A stretch of DNA of 64,000 bases, taken from CAYVTD01 sp964577665 (GTDB lineage: Bacteria > Bacteroidota > Ignavibacteria > Kapaibacteriales > UBA2268). Each line of letters begins with the position of its first letter. Position 1 is the first letter of the stretch. This document shows positions 24,858-33,876 of this stretch, piece by piece. The stretch lies in NCBI GenBank assembly GCA_964577665.1, contig CAZOBD010000002.1, forward strand, positions 1 to 64,000. The letters run 5' to 3'. The translations under genes were made by a program, and so were the position numbers. A model generated the notes under the pieces. The model did not search any database. It saw only the letters and a list, made by a program, of their open reading frames with translations, and was not told where the DNA came from.

Positions 24858-26555
24858 ATGAAGGATAAAAACGGGCAAAATAAGGAACAGCGCGAAACAA
24901 CAACCCTCAGCGAAAAGCATTATAAGAGCATTTTAAGGCGTCAGATATTCCGGCTGACAATTACTTACCTAGCTCCGCTGGTAATTTTGATGGTTTATTT
25001 TAATATTCAGTACGGAAGGCTGCTAAGCGAGAGCAACGGTATGCATTTGCGCTCGGTAGCGGAGCATCAAAGCAAGGTAATCGACCTTTTTTTGAGAGAG
25101 AGAATAGTTAATCTTTTAAATATCATCGATGATCCTTCGCTGGAAATCCCTCCGTCGAAGGAAACGATGAGGAAACTGCTGAAAATACTTTATAATGACA
25201 GCGAAACTTTCATTGATATAGGCTTTTTTGATTCATCGGGGGTGCAGCTTACTTATGCGGGTCCTCTGCCTGTCCTTGAAAAGAAGGATTATGGAAATGA
25301 GAAATGGTTCCGGGAGCTGAAAGCATCCGAAGAAAGATATATAATAACGGACATTTACAGCGGGTTTCGCCAAAAGCCTCATTTTACGATAGCGGTAAGG
25401 CGGTATATCGACCGCGAATTAATCATAGTGCGCGCCACGTTAGACCCAAAAAAGCTGTATGATTTCATAATTACTCTTGAAAATGCCAGAGACGTTCACA
25501 TCGGCATAGTAAATGCAGAGGGACATTACCAATTGGCATCGGCACACATGGGAAAAGTGCTCGAGCGGTCAGAATTTTCGCCGCCGCATGACAAGGAAAT
25601 CGGCATAAGCGAAACTGAAATAGACGGAAATGAAATAAAATACGCATATTCATGGTTTACAAGCGGAGAATGGGCAGTAATAGTGAGAAATGCGGGAAAA
25701 TCCCCTGAAAGCAGGGTATGGGGATTACAAAATGAGTTTACAATTGTATCATTAATCCTTATTTTAATAACTTTTACGACAATAATCCTGCGCTCAAAAA
25801 GAATAGTAAAATCGGAAAGGGAAAAAGATATAGTCAGGACGCAGCTTGTTCAGGCATCGAAACTTGCATCAGTGGGAGAACTAGCCTCAGGCATTGCTCA
25901 TGAGATAAACAATCCTCTTGCCATTATTTCCGGCGAGACAGGATTGATGTATGACTACGTAAATCCAGAATTTTCCAGCGGAAAAACTATTGAAGACATA
26001 AAACCGCATTTAAAAAATATCAACGAAGCTGTCTTCCGCTGCCGGGATATTACCAGGAAACTGCTCAGTTTTGTCCGGCAAAGTGATTTCGAGTTGCGAA
26101 AACATAATATAAACGCCTTAATAAACGAGCTTATCGAAGGATTTTACGCAAAAGAACTTGAAGTAGAAAATATCAAAATAATGCAAAAGCTCGACGAAAA
26201 CATACCCGAAATACAAACAAATGCCAACCAGCTCAAGCAGGTGATTTTAAACCTTATGAACAATGCTGTGGATGCCATACAGCCTCCGGGAAAAATCACA
26301 GTAGTTACTAAGCTGAAAACTGATATAGTTGTTATAGAAGTTACAGACACCGGCGTCGGCATCAGCGAGGAACAAATGGAGCGGATATTCATGCCCTTCT
26401 ATACCACTAAAGAAGTAGGGAAAGGCACCGGGCTGGGCTTAAGTGTAAGTCTTGGTATAATAAAAAGTCTCGGCGGGGAAATACACTGCGAAAGTATCCC
26501 GGGCAAGGGTACCAGCTTTTTTGTAGAACTTCCTTTGAGCTATGAGGAAGCGTAA
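24858..26555 (+). CDS. Sensor histidine kinase with periplasmic Cache domain
   Basis: 565 residues. Membrane segment at about 33-50, a periplasmic double-Cache domain (about 60-285) with IGFFDSSGVQLTYAGPLP, WFRELKASEERYIITDIYSGFR and HFTIAVRRY, second membrane segment at about 294-312. HisKA phospho-acceptor His348 in GELASGIAHEINNPLAIISGE. The HATPase has LKQVILNLMNNAVDAI (N box), DTGVGISEEQ and GKGTGLGLSVSLGIIKSLGG. Similar proteins are NtrB/DctB-like. No response regulator is adjacent, so it is an orphan kinase. Small organic ligands are typical for Cache domains; the ligand here is unknown. Confidence 0.93.
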   Translation: MKDKNGQNKEQRETTTLSEKHYKSILRRQIFRLTITYLAPLVILMVYFNIQYGRLLSESNGMHLRSVAEHQSKVIDLFLRERIVNLLNIIDDPSLEIPPSKETMRKLLKILYNDSETFIDIGFFDSSGVQLTYAGPLPVLEKKDYGNEKWFRELKASEERYIITDIYSGFRQKPHFTIAVRRYIDRELIIVRATLDPKKLYDFIITLENARDVHIGIVNAEGHYQLASAHMGKVLERSEFSPPHDKEIGISETEIDGNEIKYAYSWFTSGEWAVIVRNAGKSPESRVWGLQNEFTIVSLILILITFTTIILRSKRIVKSEREKDIVRTQLVQASKLASVGELASGIAHEINNPLAIISGETGLMYDYVNPEFSSGKTIEDIKPHLKNINEAVFRCRDITRKLLSFVRQSDFELRKHNINALINELIEGFYAKELEVENIKIMQKLDENIPEIQTNANQLKQVILNLMNNAVDAIQPPGKITVVTKLKTDIVVIEVTDTGVGISEEQMERIFMPFYTTKEVGKGTGLGLSVSLGIIKSLGGEIHCESIPGKGTSFFVELPLSYEEA

Positions 26556-26586
26556 TCTTGCGGGGAAACCGCGCTGCATATAAGTG

Positions 26587-26627
26587 CAAAAAAAAGACTT
26601 GCCGAATAATAGAAATCCGGCAAGTCT
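26587..26627 (-). terminator. Intrinsic terminator between convergent genes
   Basis: Perfect arms AGACTTGCCG/CGGCAAGTCT at 26595-26627, followed on the minus strand by a run of T. It ends the prmA-ppx-lipoprotein transcript, and its plus-side hairpin may also end the kinase transcript. Confidence 0.85.
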
Positions 26628-26671
26628 AAAAAATACAGTCTTTTGAAAATTAAATATTTTTAGTTAAATAT

Positions 26672-27403
26672 TTACTTGCTTTCGCCCGATTTAGCTTCTT
26701 CTTTCTCGGCGGGAGTTGTGTTATCCTCTTCTATAATGGAAACAACCTTGCCGTCGGCAAATTCGATTCTTTCGGGCAGCCACGAAGCCTGAAGACGTTC
26801 TGTGTTTCTGAAAGCCTGATCAAATTTGTTTTCAGGATCATGATTCCAGTAATCTTTTTTTTCGATTTCCTTACCGGGCTCGATATTAAGATTTTCATAA
26901 CCCAAATCCACTATTTTCACAATCTGATTCTGCGGGTTTACAAACCTTATTTTTCCTTTTACAGTGTTAATTGTCTTATCAGATTTGTTTTTGATAATGA
27001 AAAAAACGCCGTCAACATTGATGGTATCATTTTCGGCTTTGAGCTTTTGCTTGAACTCAATACCCATATCCATATTCATTTCCTGGCGGGCTGCCGATAT
27101 TTTAAGGCTCTTAATGCTTACTTCGCGAACCAGTTCCTTCTGTTCTTCAATAACTTCTTTCACAGTTTTTCCGATAAGAGAATCCAGATTGACAAGCCTT
27201 TCCATGCCGTTAAGAAAATATTCAATCTCATTCTTGTCAATGGATTTGTCTTCGGCAATCTTATCGGCGATTTCCATAATATTGTCTTCAGTAATCTTTT
27301 CTTTGTAAACTGCCGATTCGGGCTTCTTTTGCTCACAGCCAACAAGTGTGAACATCGCAAAAAGCAGCATCATGGCGAACAATAGATTCAATACCTTAAG
27401 CAT
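26672..27403 (-). CDS. Lipoprotein of unknown function
   Basis: 243 residues from MLKVLNLLFAMM; GAAAGG lies just upstream of this ATG, which favours it over the ATG five codons earlier. The lipobox is LVGC, so the protein is lipid-anchored. The first half is helical and charged. The second half looks like a beta-sandwich (GVFFIIKNKSDKTINTVKGKIRFVN...IVDLGYENLNIEPGKEIEKKD), similar to FxLYD-type folds. The C-terminus is acidic and low-complexity. Last gene of the prmA-ppx group. Function unknown. Confidence 0.75.
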   Translation of the reverse strand: MLKVLNLLFAMMLLFAMFTLVGCEQKKPESAVYKEKITEDNIMEIADKIAEDKSIDKNEIEYFLNGMERLVNLDSLIGKTVKEVIEEQKELVREVSIKSLKISAARQEMNMDMGIEFKQKLKAENDTINVDGVFFIIKNKSDKTINTVKGKIRFVNPQNQIVKIVDLGYENLNIEPGKEIEKKDYWNHDPENKFDQAFRNTERLQASWLPERIEFADGKVVSIIEEDNTTPAEKEEAKSGESK

Positions 27404-27423
27404 AATAAAACCTTTCATTAATA

Positions 27424-28344
27424 TTAAACATGAGAAACAAAATCATTATTTATCAAATAGTCCTTAATTATCCCGTATCGAAGTCCCATCGTGCTGACAA
27501 TACATGAATTTTTCCTTAAGTACTGCATGGATTCAGACAATATCACAGCGCCTGCGGCAATGACGTCAGCACGCATCGGATGTATATTATATTGATTTGT
27601 AATCTCCTCAGGGGTCATCTTTAGAAATTTATATTTCATTGTGTTAATATCATCTATACTCAAATTATATAGATTAATCTTTTCTCTTTTGAAATCATCT
27701 AATTTTAAAACAGCAGCCGCAATTGTTGTCGGGGTGCCTGCAACCGCATAAAATCTGCCCCCTGCATTAAAATCACTTAAATACTTTTTGAATTCACTTT
27801 TAATGAAACTCTCTGCTTCTGATATTTCCAAATCCAAAGGCACCGGGTTTTTAAAAAATCTTTCTGTTATCCTTACCGAACCAATATCTATGCTTTTTCT
27901 GAAACTGACTTCTCTGTTCTTTCCTGATATGAACTCAGTGCTGCCCCCTCCTATATCAATTACAGAAGCTTCATCAGTATCTTCAACGGTTCCGAGAAAG
28001 CTTAATCTTGCTTCCTCTTCTCCGTCAATCAACCTGATTTCAGAAGAAATTATTCTTTCCAATTCAGATTTGACATATTTATTATTTTTTGCGTCGCGCA
28101 TGGCGCTCGTAGCTGCCGGCAGTATTACATCAACATTTTCTTCATTACAGATATTTCTATAACTTTGCAAAATATTAGCTGCCCGGTCAATTGCTGCATG
28201 AGAAATCTCCCCCGATTCATCAGTTTTTTCTCCGAGTCTTGCAATAGAATGCTCATCGCGGATGATTCTTATTCCGCTTTTACCGTTTTCGGCAATCATC
28301 ATAAGTATCGTGTTAGTACCTATGTCTATTCCGGCAATTCTCAT
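27424..28344 (-). CDS. Ppx/GppA exopolyphosphatase family protein
   Basis: Hydrolyses polyphosphate or pppGpp end phosphates. 306 residues, the short single-module form. AGIDIGTNTILMMIAE is the first phosphate loop of the ASKHA fold. ARLGEKTDESGEISHAAIDRA and VDVILPAATSAMRDAKN follow. The key segment is ASVIDIGGGSTEFISG (second loop), with IDIGSVRITERFF and AVAGTPTTIAA after it. It lies 16 bases downstream of prmA and five bases ahead of the longest form of the lipoprotein frame. Whether it acts on polyphosphate or pppGpp cannot be told. Confidence 0.92.
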   Translation of the reverse strand: MRIAGIDIGTNTILMMIAENGKSGIRIIRDEHSIARLGEKTDESGEISHAAIDRAANILQSYRNICNEENVDVILPAATSAMRDAKNNKYVKSELERIISSEIRLIDGEEEARLSFLGTVEDTDEASVIDIGGGSTEFISGKNREVSFRKSIDIGSVRITERFFKNPVPLDLEISEAESFIKSEFKKYLSDFNAGGRFYAVAGTPTTIAAAVLKLDDFKREKINLYNLSIDDINTMKYKFLKMTPEEITNQYNIHPMRADVIAAGAVILSESMQYLRKNSCIVSTMGLRYGIIKDYLINNDFVSHV

Positions 28345-28360
28345 AATAATATACTATAAT

Positions 28361-29206
28361 TTACGCTTTGAAAACAGCAGCCATCCATTCGTTTTCATAA
28401 ATAATTTCTAGGGTTTCGAAACCGTTTTTACGGGCTTCAGCGACGGTTTCCTCTTCATTGTATTTCATAATACCCGATATTATCAAAATGCCCTTTCTAT
28501 TTTTAAGGGCTTTATAAAAGTAAGGAAATGATGGCAAAACAAGATTAAGAAAGAGATTGGCTGTAATGCCGTCAGCATCGGGAAGATCGAAATCTTCCTC
28601 AATATCTAAATTCTCAAGCTGTATTAAATCATCGGTTTTGTTAAGTTTAAAGTTTTCCGCGGCATTTTCCAGAGACCATTCATTATTGTCGAATGCAAGT
28701 ACTTTTGAAGCGCCGAGTTTTGCCGTAAGTACGGCAAGGACACCCGAACCGGTGCCGGCGTCTATCCAAAAATCTCCGGGTTTAACGTATTTTTCAGCCA
28801 GTCGGCATACCAGCCGGGTAGTTTCATGTGATCCCGTTCCAAACGACATTTTCGGGTTAATGATTATTTTAATCTCGCCGGTAAGTTCATTTATTTTGCA
28901 TTCAGGGGCAATGCCTACTCTCTCGCTGACCGAAACAGCCGGTACATGTTTTTCCCACTCCTCATTCCAGTTTATTTCTGTCAGCTTGTCTTCGTGAATG
29001 ATTTCAGCATCTTTATCAGCTTTTGCCAGCTTCTCTAAAAGGGAAAGCCTCGTTTCCGGATTCCATGACTCAACGGGAAATGACACAATTATTTGGTCAT
29101 CTCTCTCTTCAATGCCGGTCATAATGAAATCCATGAGCATTGCATAAGCAATCTCATAGTATTCCTCTTTCAAAGAAATCGTTACGTTTATGTATTGTTT
29201 TGCCAA
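28361..29206 (-). CDS. prmA: Ribosomal protein L11 methyltransferase
   Basis: Trimethylates ribosomal protein L11 using SAM. 281 residues. N-terminal L11-recognition domain (1-95), then the Rossmann domain with INPKMSFGTGSHETTRLVCRL (the PrmA hallmark), WIDAGTGSGVLAVLTAKLGASKVLAFDNN (motif I) and ITANLFLNLVLPSFP in place of the usual catalytic-loop NILA. First gene of the operon; a minus-strand TACATTTG lies about 95 bases upstream. Confidence 0.93.
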   Translation of the reverse strand: MAKQYINVTISLKEEYYEIAYAMLMDFIMTGIEERDDQIIVSFPVESWNPETRLSLLEKLAKADKDAEIIHEDKLTEINWNEEWEKHVPAVSVSERVGIAPECKINELTGEIKIIINPKMSFGTGSHETTRLVCRLAEKYVKPGDFWIDAGTGSGVLAVLTAKLGASKVLAFDNNEWSLENAAENFKLNKTDDLIQLENLDIEEDFDLPDADGITANLFLNLVLPSFPYFYKALKNRKGILIISGIMKYNEEETVAEARKNGFETLEIIYENEWMAAVFKA

Positions 29207-29300
29207 AATCCCGCTTATTTTTTTAATAAAATATTTTTCTTTACGTCAAGAGTAATATGATATAAATAATAAATTTTATTATCTTGATTTAGTAAAAATA

Positions 29301-29308
29301 CAAATGTA
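29301..29308 (-). promoter_or_regulatory. Bacteroidota-type -7 element for prmA operon
   Basis: TACATTTG on the minus strand fits TAnnTTTG. It lies 95 bases before the prmA start; the -33 element is not clear. Confidence 0.35.
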
Positions 29309-29341
29309 AGAAACTTTGATCAAATTTCGGAAGGAAAACTT

Positions 29342-29851
29342 TTGAACGAAAAAGCCCGCAAAATTAAATTACTCGTAATGGATGTGGACGGTACTTTGAC
29401 AGACGGAACGGTTTTTTACTCTGCAGAAGGCGAAGCGATGAAAAGATTTTCTCTGCGGGACGGCATGGGCATTGAGCTTTTGAGAAAAGCAGGCATCGAT
29501 GCCGCAATCATAACTAGTGAAAATTCTAGAATAGTAATAAAACGCGCCGAAAAGCTGAAAATTGAACATTTGATTTTAGGTTCCCGCAATAAAAAACAAA
29601 GCCTTCAGGAATTGGCAGGAAATTTGATGCTCTCAACCGAAGAAATTGCATACATCGGCGATGACGTCAATGACATACAGCCCATGCAGACTGCCGGCTA
29701 TTCAGCATGTCCGGCAGATTCGGCAGATGAAGTAAAAAAAGCGGCAGATTATATATGCAAAGCAACCGGTGGAAACGGAGCCGCAAGAGAGTTTTGCGAG
29801 TTGATTTTAAAAGCACAGGGCAAGCCCGTGGTTTTACCGGAAAGCTGGTAA
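29342..29851 (+). CDS. kdsC: 3-deoxy-D-manno-octulosonate 8-phosphate phosphatase (KdsC-like)
   Basis: HAD-superfamily phosphatase that makes free Kdo for lipopolysaccharide. 169 residues, the compact cap-less KdsC type. Nucleophile Asp14 in VMDVDGTLTDGTVFYS, AAIITSENSRIVIKRAEKL (motif II), and YIGDDVNDIQPMQTAGYSACPADS (motif IV), which is characteristic of KdsC. The start is TTG, supported by GGAAGGA about ten bases upstream; the next ATG would remove the nucleophile. Confidence 0.92.
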   Translation: MNEKARKIKLLVMDVDGTLTDGTVFYSAEGEAMKRFSLRDGMGIELLRKAGIDAAIITSENSRIVIKRAEKLKIEHLILGSRNKKQSLQELAGNLMLSTEEIAYIGDDVNDIQPMQTAGYSACPADSADEVKKAADYICKATGGNGAAREFCELILKAQGKPVVLPESW

Positions 29852-29903
29852 TTTTCTAATTATCATATATTTAATTATTTATCATAAAATGAAAGGGAGT
29901 AAT

Positions 29904-30332
29904 ATGAGTTCACAAGAGAATTTTACAAGAGGAATGTTAATCGGCACTTTGATAGGAGGAGCAGTTGGTGCGGTAACAGCGCTTCTTTTTGCACCCAAAA
30001 GCGGAGCCGAACTCCGCGAGGACATTGCAAAACGCTCAACCGAACTTTATGACGGCGCTTTAGACGGCTACGGCGATTTAGAGCAAAAAGTTGGCTCTGC
30101 GGTCAGCTCAACGGTCAATCAGGGCAGAGAAAGGGCTCAGAACATTATTGATTCTGCAAGAACAGAAGCAGAAAAACTTTTAAGAAACGCCGAAGATGTG
30201 CTGAAAGATGCCAGAACAAAAGCCGGCACCGCAAAAGAACAGGTGGAAGAACGAATATCCAATATCCGCGACGCCGCAAAAGCCAGCGCAGACACTTTCA
30301 AAGCTGAAATGAACAAACCTGAAGACGTTTAA
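29904..30332 (+). CDS. YtxH-domain envelope protein
   Basis: 142 residues from MSSQENFTRG, chosen because AAGGGAG lies just upstream of this ATG. Gly-rich membrane segment GMLIGTLIGGAVGAVTALLFAPKSGAELR (the YtxH signature), then a long amphipathic helix rich in Ala, Glu and Lys. The family is linked to stress and the envelope but has no defined activity. It forms a pair with the DUF948-like gene downstream. Confidence 0.85.
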   Translation: MSSQENFTRGMLIGTLIGGAVGAVTALLFAPKSGAELREDIAKRSTELYDGALDGYGDLEQKVGSAVSSTVNQGRERAQNIIDSARTEAEKLLRNAEDVLKDARTKAGTAKEQVEERISNIRDAAKASADTFKAEMNKPEDV

Positions 30333-30353
30333 TCATAAAACCGGGCTTTTGCT

Positions 30354-30806
30354 ATGGACCTTGAACTTGCATTAAAAATAATGGCGCTCATTGCTTTGAT
30401 TTCCATAACTATACTGGCAGTCTTCGCAATGGTATCGCTAAGCAACTTTAGTTCTTTTCTGAAAGAAACATCTAAAGAACTGACGGATTTTAAGAAAACT
30501 GTGAACAAATCTTTAACAGAGTTCCGCACGGATTTCGAGGAGCTGAAGCAGAGACTTCAGGTCTCAATGACTCATTTTAATGAATCTGCAGGCGAGATGA
30601 AACTCACTTCTCAAAAATTCCGCGGCACATCGGAAAAACTCAATGAAAAAATAGACCGAATCGACGGAATAATAAAACCCGTTGAGTCTCTTGTGCAGGA
30701 AGTGCACGGCAAAGTGGCGCCGCCGGCACGCAATCTCGCCAATTTCGTCGGCGCAGTATCAAAATCCGTTACGGTCTTCGCCGATGTCTTGACTAAGAAA
30801 AAATAG
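30354..30806 (+). CDS. DUF948-like membrane protein with coiled coil
   Basis: 150 residues. One N-terminal membrane segment (about 8-30), then a heptad-rich helix (35-105), a GIIKPVESLVQEVHGKVAPPARNLANF segment and a short helix. This is the layout of DUF948 proteins, commonly next to YtxH genes, as here (21 bases apart). Function unknown; possibly an envelope stress scaffold. Confidence 0.78.
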   Translation: MDLELALKIMALIALISITILAVFAMVSLSNFSSFLKETSKELTDFKKTVNKSLTEFRTDFEELKQRLQVSMTHFNESAGEMKLTSQKFRGTSEKLNEKIDRIDGIIKPVESLVQEVHGKVAPPARNLANFVGAVSKSVTVFADVLTKKK

Positions 30807-30836
30807 TCAGTAAAGATATTAGCGTCTTGAAACTCA

Positions 30837-30875
30837 GATGTCCAACATCCCGGAGATGTTGGACATCTTTTTTTT
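30837..30875 (+). terminator. Hairpin with T run after the DUF948-like gene (also a dispersed palindrome)
   Basis: AGATGTCCAACATC/GATGTTGGACATCT arms with a short centre, followed by eight T. It can serve as an intrinsic terminator. Nearly the same palindrome occurs at 61407-61438 after the ABC-F gene, without a long T run, so it is also a repeat family. Confidence 0.75.
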
Positions 30876-30942
30876 CATTTAATTCATGCGCAAATGCTTT
30901 CCCGAGTCTTAAAGAAATGGAAAGTATTTTAGGTATGTTATT

Positions 30943-33372
30943 TCAATGATAAATATCAATAGAAATACCACCATAAAACATTGTACCGTAAACAGGAGCA
31001 TACATAAAAGCGGCATCATCTAAGTGCCTTTCGTCCTGGACGTAATCGAAGATATTGTTTACACCTGCATAAAGCCTGAACTGACCGATTTTTTTTGATA
31101 GTCTTGCATTGAAAAGTACAAAGGGATCAGTTTTCTTAATTTTACTCTGGTCGCCTAGTAAAGGGTCGATTTCCTCATTATAATAATCAATATACATCGT
31201 TCCCTGATAGTTACCGGTTAATGAAAATATCCATGAATCAGGTTGGTATTCAAGTTTCAGATTTGCTGTGGTTTCAGGGAACCTTGAAATATACCTGCTT
31301 TCATTCTCATACTCTGTTCCAATCCAGTCTTCTCGAGCATTGTTGTATTCACCTTGATTGTATGTAAAATCCAATCCCATTCCAATATTTTTAAAAATAT
31401 TTGCCATAACAGAAAATTCTATACCTTGCACAAAAGCATCATCAATATTTCTCCATTGATAGTCATATCCCAATGCGGCTGTTTCTGCATCGGCATCAGT
31501 GAAACCGATTTTGTCCTTTAAATCAGTTCGAAATAAATTAGCGCTGATTCTTATATCTTTTCCGTAGAAGTCACCAGATAAATTATAGCTGAGAGATGTT
31601 TCCGGATTGAGATCTGATGATTTCCAAACTCTTGGAGAACCACTGCACAAGTGCAAATCTTCAGAAAAACCGTAAGGAGCTCGGAAACCCGTTCCTGTAT
31701 TTGCACGCAGAGTGAATTCTTCAGAAAATTTGTATTTAACAGCCAGTCTTGGATTGAAGGCAGTTTCATCAAAATCTGTTTTTGGAAAATTATTTGCTGT
31801 AAAGACTTGTTTGCTGGCAGTATATTCTTCACCTGATTGGTGATGGTCAAGTCTGATGCCGGGAACAACCATTAGTTTATCAGTTACAGCCCATTCATCT
31901 TGAGCAAATACACCAAACTCCACAGCATGTTTATCTGCGACTGATCTATAAGACTGCCCAAGATAAGGGCTTGACTCATCTACAACAACATACATGCCTG
32001 ACTCTTCGAGTTCATCATAGAAAAACTGTAATCCAACAATAAAGCTGTGCTTGCCAAATCCTGAATTTAACGATAAAGTAGATGTAAATGAATTTTCGTC
32101 TGCAAGATAGGGTCTCATATTCCTTAAATCGGGAACGCTATCTCCATGAGTTGACATGTAATCGCCAAGATATGAATCATTTGTAGCATTCCTATTATGC
32201 TTTACATAAGCAAAATTGAAGTTTATTTCCGTAGCAGCAGCTATTTTATTATTATAGCTGAGAGATGCCTCATAACGGTCTGTAGTGATATTTTCCGTAC
32301 CGTCCGTTAGGGGATTGCGGTAATAATCATCAGTCATTGTGCCTCCTTCGCGTTTCTCAAATACCGATTTTCCCCGTATAATGAGTTTGTCGTTTTTTAA
32401 AAAAGCATTGTCGATATATAAGCCGAATCCAGCATTAGTAAGGTTTGTCATCACTCTGTCAGATATCCCGTCTTTATTACTAACTTCATCATTTGTCAAA
32501 CCGGGTCCTGTTTCATCTATTGCTCCTTCCGTATATCTCTGCGCAAAAATATTCAGTCCGATATTGCCTTTTTCATTCCGGATAGAAGAGGAAATATCGT
32601 ATTTGTTTGTATTGTAACTGCCCAACTGGACATCTAAGGTAGTTACTGGAGCAAAACCGGGTTCTTTGGTTACAATATTTATAGCACCTGCAACAGCGCC
32701 GCTGCCATAAAGTGCAGAACCGGCTCCTTTAACTACTTCAATTTTATCAATATCCACAGTGCTCAATTGCTGTAAGCCATAAACACCTGCCAAACCTGAG
32801 TATATTGGCTGTCCGTTTATAAGCACTTGTGTATGTTCTGCTCCAAGCCCGTGCATTCGTATCATTGTGAAATTGCAATACTGGCACTGGTTTTCAACCC
32901 TCACGCCCGGAGTACCTTCCAAAGCCTGATAAAGATTGCAGGCATTTTTATTTTCAATTGCTTTTGCAGTAATAACTTCCGTTCTGACAGGAACATCTTT
33001 AATGAAATGTTCTGTTCTTGTTCCTGTTACTACAAGCTGTTCCAAGTTCAGCACATCCTCTTCAAGTTCAAAAAAGATATTCAAAGCCTTCCCTTTTTCC
33101 ATTATTACTTCTTTTTCCTGAGATTTATATCCCACTGCCTGTGCAGCTATTGTGTTTTTTCCAATAGGAAGATGAGGAAGTTTAAAATGTCCTGTTCCGT
33201 CGGCAACTGCTCCAAGATTTGTTCCCTTTACAGTTATGGTGGCATAAGGAATGTGCTCATTGGTTTTTAATGATTTTACGTCTCCGAAGAGCATCGCATC
33301 TGTTTTTTCATCTTTTGCATAAAGTGTTAGAGTCAGAAAAAACAATAGGATACCTGTCAATAACTTATTCAT
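30943..33372 (-). CDS. TonB-dependent outer-membrane receptor
   Basis: Imports a ligand across the outer membrane using TonB energy. 809 residues. Signal peptide (1-19), CarboxypepD_reg-like domain (25-110, GDVKSLKTNEHIPYATITVKG), plug domain with YQALEGTPGVRVE, VLINGQPIYSGLAG and VVKGAGSALYGSGAVAGAINIVTKEP, then a 22-strand barrel ending YGGISIDIYH. The plug carries a QCQYCNF cysteine pair, shared by a subset of these receptors. The ligand is not known. The neighbouring His-rich membrane protein hints at a metal or metal complex, by inference only. Confidence 0.92.
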   Translation of the reverse strand: MNKLLTGILLFFLTLTLYAKDEKTDAMLFGDVKSLKTNEHIPYATITVKGTNLGAVADGTGHFKLPHLPIGKNTIAAQAVGYKSQEKEVIMEKGKALNIFFELEEDVLNLEQLVVTGTRTEHFIKDVPVRTEVITAKAIENKNACNLYQALEGTPGVRVENQCQYCNFTMIRMHGLGAEHTQVLINGQPIYSGLAGVYGLQQLSTVDIDKIEVVKGAGSALYGSGAVAGAINIVTKEPGFAPVTTLDVQLGSYNTNKYDISSSIRNEKGNIGLNIFAQRYTEGAIDETGPGLTNDEVSNKDGISDRVMTNLTNAGFGLYIDNAFLKNDKLIIRGKSVFEKREGGTMTDDYYRNPLTDGTENITTDRYEASLSYNNKIAAATEINFNFAYVKHNRNATNDSYLGDYMSTHGDSVPDLRNMRPYLADENSFTSTLSLNSGFGKHSFIVGLQFFYDELEESGMYVVVDESSPYLGQSYRSVADKHAVEFGVFAQDEWAVTDKLMVVPGIRLDHHQSGEEYTASKQVFTANNFPKTDFDETAFNPRLAVKYKFSEEFTLRANTGTGFRAPYGFSEDLHLCSGSPRVWKSSDLNPETSLSYNLSGDFYGKDIRISANLFRTDLKDKIGFTDADAETAALGYDYQWRNIDDAFVQGIEFSVMANIFKNIGMGLDFTYNQGEYNNAREDWIGTEYENESRYISRFPETTANLKLEYQPDSWIFSLTGNYQGTMYIDYYNEEIDPLLGDQSKIKKTDPFVLFNARLSKKIGQFRLYAGVNNIFDYVQDERHLDDAAFMYAPVYGTMFYGGISIDIYH

Positions 33373-33427
33373 TGTTATCTCCTAATTTAAAATTTAAAAA
33401 AAATAAAAACGTATTTCTTTAGTATTT

Positions 33428-33796
33428 TTATATTTTAAAAATTTCTGGAGGCGCTCTTTTAAATATTTGAAGCAGGCTTTCTGATAATGGAATTGTCTGC
33501 TCAGAAATGACATAAAAAGGAATATTCCATATTTTGAAAAAAATAAGTACCGTTATTATTCCGGTAATAAATTTTTTTGCATTAAGCAATAAAATATATT
33601 CTGTTTTACTGTGATGATGTGTTTTATAAGGACTCTTATCATCAGTATTGTAAGGGTGAGAATGGGTAACGACACTCCCGTCGCTTAAAACGTGGGAGTG
33701 TTTATAATAACCATTGCTAAAAGCAATATATAAAATCAACAGCAGTAAGATTACTGATGTTATGGTATTCTTTATTTTTTTATAATTTTTCAACAT
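33428..33796 (-). CDS. Small membrane protein with His-rich loop
   Basis: 122 residues. N-terminal membrane segment (about 12-28), then a His-rich loop YKHSHVLSDGSVVTHSHPYN and SPYKTHHHSKTEYILL, then a second membrane segment (about 78-98). The loop looks able to bind zinc, copper or similar ions. Such proteins often lie beside TonB receptors in Bacteroidota; this one is 55 bases upstream of the receptor gene and probably in the same operon. No characterised homologue comes to mind. Confidence 0.7.
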   Translation of the reverse strand: MLKNYKKIKNTITSVILLLLILYIAFSNGYYKHSHVLSDGSVVTHSHPYNTDDKSPYKTHHHSKTEYILLLNAKKFITGIITVLIFFKIWNIPFYVISEQTIPLSESLLQIFKRAPPEIFKI

Positions 33797-33876
33797 TGAA
33801 TAATTGCTTCTATTATGTACCTTGAAAATAAAATTTTCTAAAGTATCTTCAAGAACTTAATTCTGTTTCTATTTCC

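Noticed and set aside
29342..29851. Start of kdsC at the first ATG
   Set aside because: That ATG lies one codon before the catalytic Asp; the upstream TTG has a good ribosome site.
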